A stretch of DNA of 64,000 bases, from positions 103,526 through 167,525 of the forward strand of contig JAHLLD010000011.1 in the NCBI GenBank assembly GCA_020444325.1, given 5' to 3'. The position numbers were made by a program, and so were the translations under genes. Numbering within the stretch: the stretch's first letter is position 1; each line of letters starts with the position of its first letter. The notes under the pieces are model-generated. The model had not been told where the DNA came from, did not search any database, and was given only the letters and a program-made list of their open reading frames with translations. Shown here piece by piece: positions 8,638-17,642 of the stretch. This DNA is from a bacterium. GTDB taxonomy: Bacteria; Bacteroidota; Ignavibacteria; SZUA-365.

Positions 8638-9618
8638 TTACCGAAGCACGACGCATTGCCGCGATTGCACACCCTGTGGCGTGTGCAGCCGGATCATGTA
8701 GCTGCCCGCCGGAAGGCCGGTGGCATTCCATGCCGCTGTATGCGCACCTGCATCCTGCATGCCCTCGGTGATATCGGCAACCTTGCGCCCCTGCAGTGAA
8801 TAAACGGAGAGACGCACGTACATGCGCTCAGGCAGGTCAAAACTGATATTCGTGCCGCGGGAGACGGGGTTCGGGTAGTTCTGATGCAGCACGGGCGTGC
8901 GGACATGCGCCGCACCGTCATACGAGACTGAGGTGACTTCGGTACTGACATTGATGTCATCGATGTGCAGCAGGTATGTCGGTGTACTTGTATCCCATAT
9001 GTAGGCACCGATGGCACCTTTGAGAATGCTGAAATCATTGACCGGACAACCAGGCAGTTCCTGTCCGTCGAACCAGAAGGTGAAGCTGTGGTTCTGACAG
9101 AGCACCGCCATGAGATGCCAGCCGCTTTCCTGTGGAATTCCGCCCGGAATATCATCCGCTTCCCAGTCGCGGATCACCGTCGGCATGCCGGGGTTATCCG
9201 GGGGACGCACTCTGAAGCGCAGCCGTTCACTGACCATGCCGCCGGGACGAAATCGCGCGACGAACTGGTAGCCGGACGAGAGTCCCGCCGTATCAACACG
9301 AAATTCGAGTCCGTAATACACGGCCTCATCCACGGGAATGTAGACATGGGCTTCGTAGTAATAATTCGCCATTTCCGGATCGCCGGAATGGCTCTCCCCT
9401 ACATTGCCACCGGAGAAGTGATTTCCCAGACTCCCCACCCAGCCGTCTCCGCTCGGATTTCCCGGCCAGTTGGCCACTTCCATCGTGTTCCCGTTGAATC
9501 CGGCGAACCAGGCATTGTCTGCCGTCCCACCGGTAAACTCCTCCTGGTAGAGCACGCCCTGTGCGCTCAGCATGCAGGGAATAAATACAAGAAGCAGAGT
9601 CAGTGACCGTGTGCTCAT
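8638..9618 (-). CDS. Secreted protein with C-terminal T9SS sorting domain
   Basis: 326 residues from the ATG at 9618, which follows AGAGGCCCC; the open frame starts earlier but the signal peptide (RSLTLLLVFIPCMLSAQ) begins here. The middle (EEFTGGTADNAWFAGFNGN, HVYIPVDEAVYYGLEFRVD, SFTFWFDGQELPG) resembles a concanavalin/laminin-G-like beta-sandwich that could bind glycans. The last ~80 residues are a classic type A T9SS sorting domain: LHQNYPNPVSRGTNISFDLP, VRLSVYSLQGRKVADI and a final GSYMIRLHTPQG block. Proteins with this domain cross the outer membrane through the type IX system and are released or anchored at the surface. Confidence 0.88.
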   Translation of the reverse strand: MSTRSLTLLLVFIPCMLSAQGVLYQEEFTGGTADNAWFAGFNGNTMEVANWPGNPSGDGWVGSLGNHFSGGNVGESHSGDPEMANYYYEAHVYIPVDEAVYYGLEFRVDTAGLSSGYQFVARFRPGGMVSERLRFRVRPPDNPGMPTVIRDWEADDIPGGIPQESGWHLMAVLCQNHSFTFWFDGQELPGCPVNDFSILKGAIGAYIWDTSTPTYLLHIDDINVSTEVTSVSYDGAAHVRTPVLHQNYPNPVSRGTNISFDLPERMYVRLSVYSLQGRKVADITEGMQDAGAHTAAWNATGLPAGSYMIRLHTPQGVQSRQCVVLR

Positions 9619-9628
9619 TGGGGCCTCT

Positions 9629-10528
9629 TTAGAAATCTTCGTCCTCGTCTTCATCCCCGTCATCGTCCATGGTGTTGTTCACCTTGAAGTCGGGGTTGAT
9701 ATAGCTCAGAATTTCTGCAACGCGTCCGGCCTCCTGTTCGTCCCCCTGCTGCTGATATGCGAGATAGAGATTGCGCCACATGCGCTCTATGATATCACGC
9801 GTCGCCACCGGAGCGAGCATCTCTGGTGTCAGCCTGATACCGCTTGAGCTCAGCATGAGCCGGCACTGATCACGCGTGATGATGATACCGCTGTTGAAGG
9901 CGTCGACAAAGAACATGCGTGAACCATCGTCATACTGTACGAGAAAATGCATGGGCATGCCGATGCCGTGCAGTGAAATCCCCAGCCGCCGCCCCAGCGT
10001 CAGCAGCAGAATGGACAGCGTGATGGGAATGCCTTTGCGGTAATCGATGACCTTGTTGATGAAGCTGTTGTTGGGATTGTAATAATCTTCCCTGTTCCCG
10101 ATAAATCCGAGGTCACTGAACAGGTAGCTGCGCAGCTTCATGAAGGTCTCGAGAGGTGTGGCGCGCGTTCCCGCGAGCACACGAATGTCAGCCGCCATGT
10201 CGTCGAGACGGCGCTGATACGTCGTTGTGCTGATTTCAGGAAAGCCATAGCGGGCGAGGATGAAGGCCCCCTCTTCGAGATCCACGGGTTCGTCAGGACC
10301 CGAAAACTCCCGTTCCAGGCGGCGAAGGGCCATACTGCGGCGGATCTCGTCTACGAGATCTCTCACCACCTCCTGATGCATATTCCCATGCGCTTCTGTC
10401 AACTCACGGAGACCGGCGACGGATTCTTCTCCCAGGGCGAGGATCCGGTCCCGAACAGCTTGCTGAACAGAGGCCTGCGGATCATCGAGAAGGGAATAGA
10501 GCGCATACAATTCGCGCGTGGGAGTCAT
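9629..10528 (-). CDS. SirB1-like transglutaminase-fold protein
   Basis: 299 residues. The stretch FMKLRSYLFSDLGFIGNRED, then NNSFINKVIDYRKGIPITLS and GISLHGIGMPMHFLVQY, is the SirB1 family pattern, a transglutaminase-like fold. The usual catalytic Cys is replaced in the visible block (KGIPITLS), as is common in this family, so enzymatic activity is doubtful. A short acidic tail rich in Asp and Glu ends the protein. The ATG overlaps the stop of the LOG-family gene by four bases (ATGA), so the two are translationally coupled. Role unknown. Confidence 0.8.
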   Translation of the reverse strand: MTPTRELYALYSLLDDPQASVQQAVRDRILALGEESVAGLRELTEAHGNMHQEVVRDLVDEIRRSMALRRLEREFSGPDEPVDLEEGAFILARYGFPEISTTTYQRRLDDMAADIRVLAGTRATPLETFMKLRSYLFSDLGFIGNREDYYNPNNSFINKVIDYRKGIPITLSILLLTLGRRLGISLHGIGMPMHFLVQYDDGSRMFFVDAFNSGIIITRDQCRLMLSSSGIRLTPEMLAPVATRDIIERMWRNLYLAYQQQGDEQEAGRVAEILSYINPDFKVNNTMDDDGDEDEDEDF

Positions 10529-11355
10529 TTTTCGAGATACCTCTCCGTAAGTTTTCTCTTGAGATAATTAAAAGCTTCTTTGGGAGTATTGCAAGTCTTG
10601 AAAAGTCTAAGGTCTGCGCGGCTGATCACGTGCATATCGGCAAGCGCTTCGAAATCGATAATTTTATTCCAGAAGTCGCCTCCGTAGAGCACGATGAACA
10701 CTTTTTTCCGCAGTTTCTCGGTCTGCACCAGTGTCAGCACTTCCATGAGCTCATCCATGGTGCCAAAACCACCCGGGAACACCACGATGGCCTTGCTCGG
10801 GTACACGAACCAGAACTTGCGCATAAAGAAATAGTGAAATTCAAAGTTGAGTTCGGGCGGGATGTATGGATTGGAAAACTGCTCGAACGGCAGACTGATG
10901 TTGAGTCCGATGGATTTCGCACCCGCGGCATGCGCGCCACGATTCGCGGCTTCCATGATGCCGGGGCCTCCACCGGAACAGATGACGAAGCGCTGCTTCT
11001 TCAGCGTCAGCGACCATTCGGAAAGCAGACGCGCCAGTTCGACGGCATCTTCGTAATAGCGTGAAGTTTCTACCTCGCGCTCGGCTTTCTGCAGCTGCTC
11101 GAGCAGCGATTTCGGTGTTTCCGTGCGGCTCGAGCGATGGATGGCGTCCAGAACCTCCTGCTTCTCGCGCAGTGCGTCCTCACGCGATTTCAGGCGGGCG
11201 GATCCGAAGAACACGATGGTATCCTGCACCTTGTTGCGCCGCAGCCTGCGGAGAGGCTCGAGGTACTCCGAGAGCAGGCGTATGGTGCGTGCGTCGGGAC
11301 TGGTGAGGAATTCGAGATCCTTGTACGCCTTGGTCGGTTCGCTGTGATTGCTCAT
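10525..11355 (-). CDS. LOG family protein (TIGR00730-like Rossmann fold)
   Basis: 276 residues. The motif VVFPGGFGTMDEL (PGGxGTxxE) together with CSGGGPGIMEAANRGAHAAG is diagnostic of the LOG/lysine-decarboxylase-like superfamily. Many members hydrolyse nucleoside 5'-monophosphates to release the base, as in cytokinin activation; others bind nucleotides. The N-terminal ~70 residues before IVFFGSARLKS are charged and match the longer bacterial subgroup. Downstream it is coupled to the SirB1-like gene. The physiological substrate is unknown. Confidence 0.88.
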   Translation of the reverse strand: MSNHSEPTKAYKDLEFLTSPDARTIRLLSEYLEPLRRLRRNKVQDTIVFFGSARLKSREDALREKQEVLDAIHRSSRTETPKSLLEQLQKAEREVETSRYYEDAVELARLLSEWSLTLKKQRFVICSGGGPGIMEAANRGAHAAGAKSIGLNISLPFEQFSNPYIPPELNFEFHYFFMRKFWFVYPSKAIVVFPGGFGTMDELMEVLTLVQTEKLRKKVFIVLYGGDFWNKIIDFEALADMHVISRADLRLFKTCNTPKEAFNYLKRKLTERYLEK

Positions 11356-11387
11356 GTATTACCGCTGCTTGATGATGGTTGTTTTGC

Positions 11388-12113
11388 TCAAACGGCCACA
11401 CTGCCCCCGGTGACGGGAAGCACATGTCCGGTGATATAGGCTGTCCCCTCCGCGAGAAACAGGACGGCATCCGCCAGATCTTTCGGCGTTCCGTATCGCT
11501 GCATGGGGAAACGGGACGCAGGGATGTGATCGATCACTTCTTCGCCGGGGACGATGATGATTCCCGGTGCCACGGCGTTGACGCGCACCGCGGGAGCGAG
11601 CGCTTTGGCCATGCCCCTCGTCAGCATGATGACACCTGCCTTGGAGACATTGTACGGGATATGGCTGTTCCAGGGCTCATAGCCCCCTGCACTGGCAATG
11701 TTTACCACACAGCCCCCCGCCTCACGCAGCAGTCCGATGCAGGACTGCGTCATGAAAAAGTAACTGCGGCAGTTGACATTCTGTGTTTCATCCCAGAGCT
11801 CAGGTGTCACATCGTCGAAATTCGCCGTCGGAAAAATCCCGGCGTTGTTCACGAGCAGATCGAGCTTCGGAGTGAAAGAAGCAATCTCCCTGCCGATGCG
11901 ACGAATTTCCTCCACGTTCTGCAGATCCCCCTGAACTGTGAACACGGTATGTCCCTCAGCACGCAGGGTATCCGCCGTTTCCTCCATCCCCGCAATCGAG
12001 GCATTGGCATGCAGTATCACATCGTACCCCTTCCCCGCCAGCGCGAAGGCGAGCTGCCGGCCAAGCCGCCTGCCCGATCCCGTGATGAATGCGATACGTG
12101 AAGAGGATGCCAT
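11388..12113 (-). CDS. Short-chain dehydrogenase/reductase
   Basis: 241 residues from the ATG at 12113 (GAGAG in the leader); starts at 12137 or 12179 would add a non-SDR extension. All classical SDR features are present: Rossmann motif TGSGRRLGRQLA, NNAGIF, the catalytic Tyr and Lys in YNVSKAGV, and PGIIIVPGEE after the active site. The RR pair in the glycine motif suggests NADP(H) preference. It resembles pteridine reductase and FabG-like enzymes, but the substrate cannot be fixed. The C-terminus keeps the usual GTAYITGHVLPVTGG. Confidence 0.88.
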   Translation of the reverse strand: MASSSRIAFITGSGRRLGRQLAFALAGKGYDVILHANASIAGMEETADTLRAEGHTVFTVQGDLQNVEEIRRIGREIASFTPKLDLLVNNAGIFPTANFDDVTPELWDETQNVNCRSYFFMTQSCIGLLREAGGCVVNIASAGGYEPWNSHIPYNVSKAGVIMLTRGMAKALAPAVRVNAVAPGIIIVPGEEVIDHIPASRFPMQRYGTPKDLADAVLFLAEGTAYITGHVLPVTGGSVAV

Positions 12114-12215
12114 CGTTGCGCTCTCAGCGTGATACATCTCTGTAGGGTAAAAAATACAGCAAATGCACACCGTACCCAATACGGCAAGACAGGATTAATG
12201 CAATTGTAATTCGGG

Positions 12216-13217
12216 TCAGGATTCGACGATAAATGTGCTGCCGTTCCCTTCCGCGGACGAATTCAGACTGTTGCCGCCATCAGCAAAAGCATGCCGCAGC
12301 AATGCGATTCCCCGCCAAGTGTTGCTTCGCGGATCAAGAACGAATGTCGTAAGAAAACCGGCGTTCTTTCCGTCACTGTAGAGCGTGTCCCCCACCGAAA
12401 CCGCGGGGTCGCTTTCTCCGCTGTACGCGATGCTGCAGGGTTTGCGCTGTACCTTGTCGTAACTGTCCAACCTCGCGATGACCTCCTGCCCGATATAGCA
12501 GCCCTTTTCGAAATCCACCGCCTGCGCTGCTCCCGACTCGAGAGGGTTCGCGAGAAGGGACAGCTCATGTCCCACGGCCGGAACGAGGTTGTCGACGCGC
12601 CAGAGCGTGAATGCCGTGTCACCGATCACAGGTATCCCCATGGCATCTGTAAGCAGGCGCTCGGCATCTGTAAGCAGGCGCTCGGCGTCTGCGGCGGATG
12701 CAGGGTCACAGAGAATGCGGATGCAGCCCCCGCTGACGCTGGAAATATGCAGAAACTGCATATTTGTGTTTCCCAGGGACTGTTCTGCATGCGAACCCTG
12801 CGCAGGAAGATGGACACTGCCCAGTGCGTCTGCATCTCCGCATTGATAGACGGTGTACTGCAGAAGGGAGCTGCTCACATCTTCATACGTGCAGTCTTCC
12901 ATGATGGTGTATTTCTCGAGCCAGGTGATGACTTCCTTCGCACGTCCTTCCGACAGCAGGAGAAGGACGTCAGCTCCCTGAACAACGACGAGCGCGGCAT
13001 CGATCACCCGGCCTTTCTCATTCGTCAGCAGTGTTTCCCGAACCTGTCCCGCCTGCAGATCACCCACCGGCATCGTTGTCAGCCTGTGCAGCAGGTCAAG
13101 CGTGTCATTCCCCGTGATACGCACAGCCCCGCGGCCATGCTCTTTACAAAGAAAGGCGCCGGAACCGGTCGCCTTTACTTCGTCATGAATGCGTACAGCA
13201 GTGTCATGCGTACTCAT
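12216..13217 (-). CDS. ygfZ: Folate-binding protein YgfZ
   Basis: 333 residues. The signature KGCYIGQEVIARLDSYDKVQRK region contains the KGCxxGQE motif of YgfZ/IBA57, a tetrahydrofolate-binding relative of GcvT that helps maintain certain iron-sulfur enzymes. The N-terminal GcvT-like part (RITGNDTLDLLHRLTTMPVG) and LLTNEKGRVIDA are also typical. Its ATG overlaps the pyrD stop by four bases, so it is the last gene of a pyrK-pyrD-ygfZ unit. That pairing makes sense as PyrK carries a [2Fe-2S] cluster. An in-frame 7-codon duplication is present (see 12642). Confidence 0.9.
   Translation of the reverse strand: MSTHDTAVRIHDEVKATGSGAFLCKEHGRGAVRITGNDTLDLLHRLTTMPVGDLQAGQVRETLLTNEKGRVIDAALVVVQGADVLLLLSEGRAKEVITWLEKYTIMEDCTYEDVSSSLLQYTVYQCGDADALGSVHLPAQGSHAEQSLGNTNMQFLHISSVSGGCIRILCDPASAADAERLLTDAERLLTDAMGIPVIGDTAFTLWRVDNLVPAVGHELSLLANPLESGAAQAVDFEKGCYIGQEVIARLDSYDKVQRKPCSIAYSGESDPAVSVGDTLYSDGKNAGFLTTFVLDPRSNTWRGIALLRHAFADGGNSLNSSAEGNGSTFIVES
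12642..12683. repeat. In-frame 21-bp tandem duplication inside ygfZ
   Basis: Two identical 21-base copies side by side add seven codons, giving ERLLTDAERLLTDA in the protein. The sequence is a perfect repeat, so the event looks recent. It keeps the frame and falls in a loop between domains. Confidence 0.9.
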
Positions 13218-14176
13218 GCCTGTTCCTTTTCCATCGCTTTGACAAAACCCGGAGCGGCCACGCCTGCATCGATCTGCAGTCCGCCGACCAGCTCCTGTAT
13301 GTCCTCAACACCCTGCTCCCTGCAGAATGTTTCCATGCCGTGGATGATTTTCACCGCGGCATCGGGATCACGGAAGCTTGCAGTACCAACCTGTATGGCG
13401 GAGGCCCCGACCAGAAGGAACTCGATGGCGTCCTGCCAGGTGGTAATTCCTCCGATGCCGATGATGGGGATTTTCACCGCACTGTACACCTGAAACACCT
13501 TGGCGAGCGCTACGGGTTTAATGGCGGGACCACTGAGTCCGCCGGTAATCGTCGACAGTACGGGACGACGCGTCCGTATGTTCACGGCCATGCCGACCAG
13601 CGTATTGATAAGCGACACCGCATCCGCGCCTTCAGCCTCACAGGCCTTCGCAAAATCCGCGATATGCGTCACATTTGGCGTGAGCTTGATAATCAATGTG
13701 CGTTTCGTGCGCTTGCGAAGCTCCCGGGTGATCGTCTCGGTCATGTCGCAGCGGGTGCCGAAATTGAGTCCACCCTCTTTCACATTGGGGCACGAAACAT
13801 TGATCTCGTAGGCCTCGATTCCGTCCTCATCCTCGAGCCGTTCCAGGATATCGATGTATTCGTCCGTACTGCTGGCGGCGATGTTGACGATGATTGACGT
13901 GTCGAGTTTGCGAAGGAAAGGCAGTTTGTCGGCGATGAAGGCGTCGATACCCACATTGGCGAGTCCGATGGAGTTCAGCATGCCCGCGGGCGTTTCCGCG
14001 ATGCGCGTCGGAGCGTTGCCCTGCCGGGGCAGCCAGCTGACGGATTTCGTCACGATGCCGCCGAGTGCATTCACATCGGTGTAGGGCGCAGCTTCATTGC
14101 CATAGCCGAAGGTCCCGGAAGCGACGAGGACCCGGTTCTTCAGATGCATGCTGCCGAGGGAGTATGAGGTATTCAT
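13214..14176 (-). CDS. pyrD: Dihydroorotate dehydrogenase, class 1B catalytic subunit
   Basis: 320 residues from the ATG at 14176, chosen because it overlaps the pyrK stop as ATGA; the open frame begins 15 codons earlier. Motifs are LKNRVLVASGTFGYG, the catalytic cysteine loop YEINVSCPNVKEGG, and the FMN phosphate site IPIIGIGGITTWQDA. Class 1B enzymes oxidise dihydroorotate to orotate in pyrimidine synthesis and pass electrons through PyrK to NAD+. The presence of pyrK next to it confirms the class. Cytoplasmic heterotetramer expected. Confidence 0.95.
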   Translation of the reverse strand: MNTSYSLGSMHLKNRVLVASGTFGYGNEAAPYTDVNALGGIVTKSVSWLPRQGNAPTRIAETPAGMLNSIGLANVGIDAFIADKLPFLRKLDTSIIVNIAASSTDEYIDILERLEDEDGIEAYEINVSCPNVKEGGLNFGTRCDMTETITRELRKRTKRTLIIKLTPNVTHIADFAKACEAEGADAVSLINTLVGMAVNIRTRRPVLSTITGGLSGPAIKPVALAKVFQVYSAVKIPIIGIGGITTWQDAIEFLLVGASAIQVGTASFRDPDAAVKIIHGMETFCREQGVEDIQELVGGLQIDAGVAAPGFVKAMEKEQA

Positions 14177-14961
14177 GCGTGATGATGCTCGTGGAATATG
14201 ATATCGTTGGAATCGAAACATGGTCCGTCAGTGCAGACAAGCGAATACTTTCGTTCGCCTTCATGCTTTTCTATCGGACAACCCTGGCAGATGCCGATGC
14301 CGCAAGCCATTTCAGACTCCAGGGACAGTTCGCAGGGCAGCTGCTTCTCACGTGCATATTCCTGCGTCGCCTTCAGCATGGGATTGGGACCGCAGGCGAA
14401 AATCATCGGCCGATCGATCTCGTGCGCTGAGAGATACTCGTCAAGACATGCGATGACGGTACCGTGATGGCCCTCGCTCCCGTCATCGGTCGCGACCTCG
14501 AGATTGGTGAGTCCGTCACGAACGACGCGCGCCGTCGTACGGGCTCCGAGAAATGTGATGACGGGGATTTCCCGCCGCTGCAGCTCAGCCGTCAGATACG
14601 GAAATGGCGCGACACCAATGCCGCCAGCCACAATAATCGCGGTTCCGAAGTCTTTTTCGTATCCGAAGGTGTTGCCAAGGGGACCGACGACGCCGATATG
14701 ATCACCCACGCGTTTTTGCGCAAGAATGTGCGTGCCCTTTCCGAGCAGCGAAAACAGAATTTCACATTCTTCACCTTCAACGCGGGAAATGCTGTAGGGA
14801 CGGCGCAGCAGTGGCTCCACCGCTTCGCTTGTAAGGATGTTCATGAACTGACCGGGCTTGAGCCGGGCGGCCAGTTCCGGACTGTGGAAGCGCAGGGCAT
14901 AGGTTTCTTCGGCTACCTGTGCGATCGATGTCACTTCCAGGTCGGCATTGATCAGGGACAT
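14173..14961 (-). CDS. pyrK: Dihydroorotate dehydrogenase electron transfer subunit
   Basis: 262 residues from the ATG at 14961 with GAGAG upstream; the longer open frame runs antisense into the next gene and is ignored. The flavin site RRPYSISR, the NAD site IIVAGGIGVAPFPYL and CGPNPML, and the C-terminal [2Fe-2S] ligands in MACGIGICQGCPIE and VCTDGPCFD are all present. PyrK binds FAD and the cluster and relays electrons from PyrD to NAD+. The gene starts one base after the stop of the TPR lipoprotein gene and overlaps pyrD, so all three are likely one transcript. Confidence 0.95.
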   Translation of the reverse strand: MSLINADLEVTSIAQVAEETYALRFHSPELAARLKPGQFMNILTSEAVEPLLRRPYSISRVEGEECEILFSLLGKGTHILAQKRVGDHIGVVGPLGNTFGYEKDFGTAIIVAGGIGVAPFPYLTAELQRREIPVITFLGARTTARVVRDGLTNLEVATDDGSEGHHGTVIACLDEYLSAHEIDRPMIFACGPNPMLKATQEYAREKQLPCELSLESEMACGIGICQGCPIEKHEGERKYSLVCTDGPCFDSNDIIFHEHHHA

Positions 14962-14962
14962 G

Positions 14963-17488
14963 CTATTTTCTCTCGATAGGGACAGGTGGGGTAAGCCGGC
15001 GAAGCGTGTCGCCGGGCAGATTCTGCGGATCGATACTGTCGGGGTTGGGGCGCACGGATGGACGCGATTTCGGTGTCTGTTCTTCGCCGGATTCCTCTCC
15101 ACCATCTTCGTCAGGCGGTGTGCTGCCCGGGAGGCGCAGCGGGAAGTCCTTATCCTTGGTCGGATCGACCTGCTTTTCTTCCGTGCGTACGGAGTCACGG
15201 CGCAGACGCAATTCCTCATCAAGTAACGGATTCTGATAGCGGCGCTCGATGCGCTTGCGCTCTTCCTCGGCCTTGCGCTTGCGCTCCGCTTCACGCGCAG
15301 CGTCAATTTTTTCCTGCTCCGCCCGGCGCTTGGCACCTTCTATAGCCTCAAGGATTTCATGGCCACGCTTGGAATACGGTGAATTCGGATGCTCTTTCAC
15401 CATCTCCTTGTACATGGCGAGCGCCTCCTCACCTCGGTTCTCCTCGTACAGCATGGCGATGGCGAGCTGCGCACGCAGGGCGATCTCGGAATTCGGATAA
15501 TCCGCCATGACCTGTTTCATCATGGCAATGCCCTGTTGACGATTTCCATTCTCCAGCACATCTGCAGCAGCGTCGTACGCTTCCTGCGCGATGGCGGTGG
15601 AATCTTTCGGCAGCGGCATGCCGCGCAGCTCCATGATGCTGTGTGCGTAGGGACTGGTGGGATAATTCCCGACGAGTTGATCCTCGAATTGCCGTGCTCC
15701 TTCTTCGTTCCCCGTGTTGCGCTCAATCGCTGCCATCGTATACAGCGCCTGGGGCCGCAGGGAATCACTGAGGTTCCCGTCAAAAGCTTTCTGATAGTAC
15801 CATCGGGCGGAATCGACATTCTCGATGCGGTCGTACATCTGCCATCCCATTTCCATCTGCAGCGAGGCGATGACACGCCGGAGGGAATCCGGGTTGACTT
15901 TGGTCAGGTCGACGCGCCGGTACTCCGGTCCCGCCGCCTTCATCGCACCCTGCGTGTTCTGCAATCCCGCAGCCATGGCCGCCTGCTGTTTTTCCAGCTC
16001 CATTTCCCAGGGATTGACCCGGCCGGTATTACGGCCATGGGGACGGCGACGGCGGAAACGCTCCGCCATGCGCTGCTCATCGGTCATGTTTTTTTCATCC
16101 ACGCCTTCGGCGATCTTTTTCTCGCGATCCAGCGAATCGGCGATGACCTTGAGACTGTCGCGCACTCGCAGCGAATCCGGATTCAGAGCAAAAAACAGCG
16201 TGGTGTCTTTCATCGAAATCTGGTTACGCAGCTTGCGGTAATCGCCAAAGATTTTCTCCTTCACTTCCCCTTTTCGAGCGGATTCCACACCCGGGAACGC
16301 GAGTTTCGCCTGACTGTAATTCTCGTAAGCATTGTCATAATCTTCGACATCATACTCGTAGATCCGACCCATTTCGTAGAAGGCGTCCGCCGCCTCGGCG
16401 GTGCCGGAGAACGTGGTATCCACGAACGTATACTGCTCGAGAGCAGCATCAAAGGCATCGGCAGCGAGACTGTCGTCGACGTCGAGGTAGCGCTCGTGGT
16501 ACGCATAGTACAGGTGGGCGATCTCGAGCTGAATTTTCGCGTCATAGTCGAGGTATTGCGGATTCTCGAGCATATTGATCAGCGTATTGCTCGCATCGTC
16601 GAGGTCACCGCTCATGCGTGTGAGCTTCGCGTAATTCAGCTCTGCGATGAACGCCAGATCCGTCGACGGGTCGAGCCTGAAAATATCACTGTATGCTTTG
16701 GCCGCCTTTTCGGTCTCTCCGAGCCGCTCATACTCACGGGCGAGCGAGAGCTGTACCTGGAGAAGTTCATCGCGGTCCGCCGCAAACGTCACGGCTTCTT
16801 CGTAATCCGCGACAGCCTGGGCGCGATTCCCCTGCAGCAGATGCATTTTCCCGAGTTCATAGTAGGCGAGGGAAGCGACATCGGCCTCTTCCTCCTCGAT
16901 CGCAACTTCCACGGCCCTGTTCAGTGTGATTTCCGCCTTTTCGTAATCCTCCAGCATGGTATACGACATCCCCAGCCAGAGAATGGCTTCCGGAACGAGG
17001 TCGCTGTCGGGATACCTGTCAAGCAGTTCCTGGAACTTCCGTTCGGCACGCAGCGGCTCTTTTTTATAGTAGTAGCTCTTCCCGATAAGCAGCAGCGAGT
17101 TGTCTACCCACTTGCTCTTGGGATAGTTGATCAGGATGCGGGAGCATTTTTCGATCACTTTGTCGAGAAGCACGATGGCGGAGGAAGGCACGCTGCCCTG
17201 CTCCATGGCCATGTCTCGTTGGATCTGCTTGCGCTGTGCCTCCGGCATCCCTTCGGGGATTTCGACCTGCGTCGCCTGTGCCGCATGCTGCGGATCAATC
17301 GAGCGCTCATTGCGGCGCTGCTTGATCTCGTCCTCAGCCTGCTCGAAAGTCCGGATCGCATTGTAATAGGTGTTGAAATACCCCGTTGCGTTCTGCCAGC
17401 GCGTATCGACAAAATCCCACACTGCGCAGCCCTGGAAAAACAGCACAGTGAGAAGGAGCAGTGGTATGAATCGAGCGTGTGATTTCAC
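14963..17488 (-). CDS. Long TPR lipoprotein, PorW/SprE-like
   Basis: 841 residues starting at a GTG. The signal peptide ends in LLLTVLFFQGCAVW, a lipobox. The block just after it (TGYFNTYYNAIRTFEQAEDE) resembles the opening of PorW/SprE, the TPR lipoprotein of the type IX secretion system, and many TPR units follow (YKKEPLRAERKFQELLDRYP, AYYELGKMHLLQGNRAQAVA and others). The C-terminal third is highly charged with a coiled coil (EQEKIDAAREAERKRKAEEE) and a Pro-rich tail. A T9SS cargo protein in this window supports the reading, but BamD/YbgF-like TPR proteins are alternatives. It is directly followed by pyrK. Confidence 0.7.
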   Translation of the reverse strand: MKSHARFIPLLLLTVLFFQGCAVWDFVDTRWQNATGYFNTYYNAIRTFEQAEDEIKQRRNERSIDPQHAAQATQVEIPEGMPEAQRKQIQRDMAMEQGSVPSSAIVLLDKVIEKCSRILINYPKSKWVDNSLLLIGKSYYYKKEPLRAERKFQELLDRYPDSDLVPEAILWLGMSYTMLEDYEKAEITLNRAVEVAIEEEEADVASLAYYELGKMHLLQGNRAQAVADYEEAVTFAADRDELLQVQLSLAREYERLGETEKAAKAYSDIFRLDPSTDLAFIAELNYAKLTRMSGDLDDASNTLINMLENPQYLDYDAKIQLEIAHLYYAYHERYLDVDDSLAADAFDAALEQYTFVDTTFSGTAEAADAFYEMGRIYEYDVEDYDNAYENYSQAKLAFPGVESARKGEVKEKIFGDYRKLRNQISMKDTTLFFALNPDSLRVRDSLKVIADSLDREKKIAEGVDEKNMTDEQRMAERFRRRRPHGRNTGRVNPWEMELEKQQAAMAAGLQNTQGAMKAAGPEYRRVDLTKVNPDSLRRVIASLQMEMGWQMYDRIENVDSARWYYQKAFDGNLSDSLRPQALYTMAAIERNTGNEEGARQFEDQLVGNYPTSPYAHSIMELRGMPLPKDSTAIAQEAYDAAADVLENGNRQQGIAMMKQVMADYPNSEIALRAQLAIAMLYEENRGEEALAMYKEMVKEHPNSPYSKRGHEILEAIEGAKRRAEQEKIDAAREAERKRKAEEERKRIERRYQNPLLDEELRLRRDSVRTEEKQVDPTKDKDFPLRLPGSTPPDEDGGEESGEEQTPKSRPSVRPNPDSIDPQNLPGDTLRRLTPPVPIERK

Positions 17489-17642
17489 GTATGGACAATC
17501 AGTATTTTCAACATCGTCGCAACGGAAAAATTAGCCGCCGTACGCGCAGAAAAACAAGTCAGAACAAAATACGGCATTCCCGAAGCCCTGACAACCGTCA
17601 GCCTGCCGTTCCCGGGACGTGGTCTGCTCGAACGGGGCGAAC

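Noticed and set aside
15389..17482. 697-codon plus-strand open frame
   Set aside because: Antisense to the TPR lipoprotein gene; the product has no recognisable features and the minus strand has signal peptide, TPRs and coupling to pyrK.
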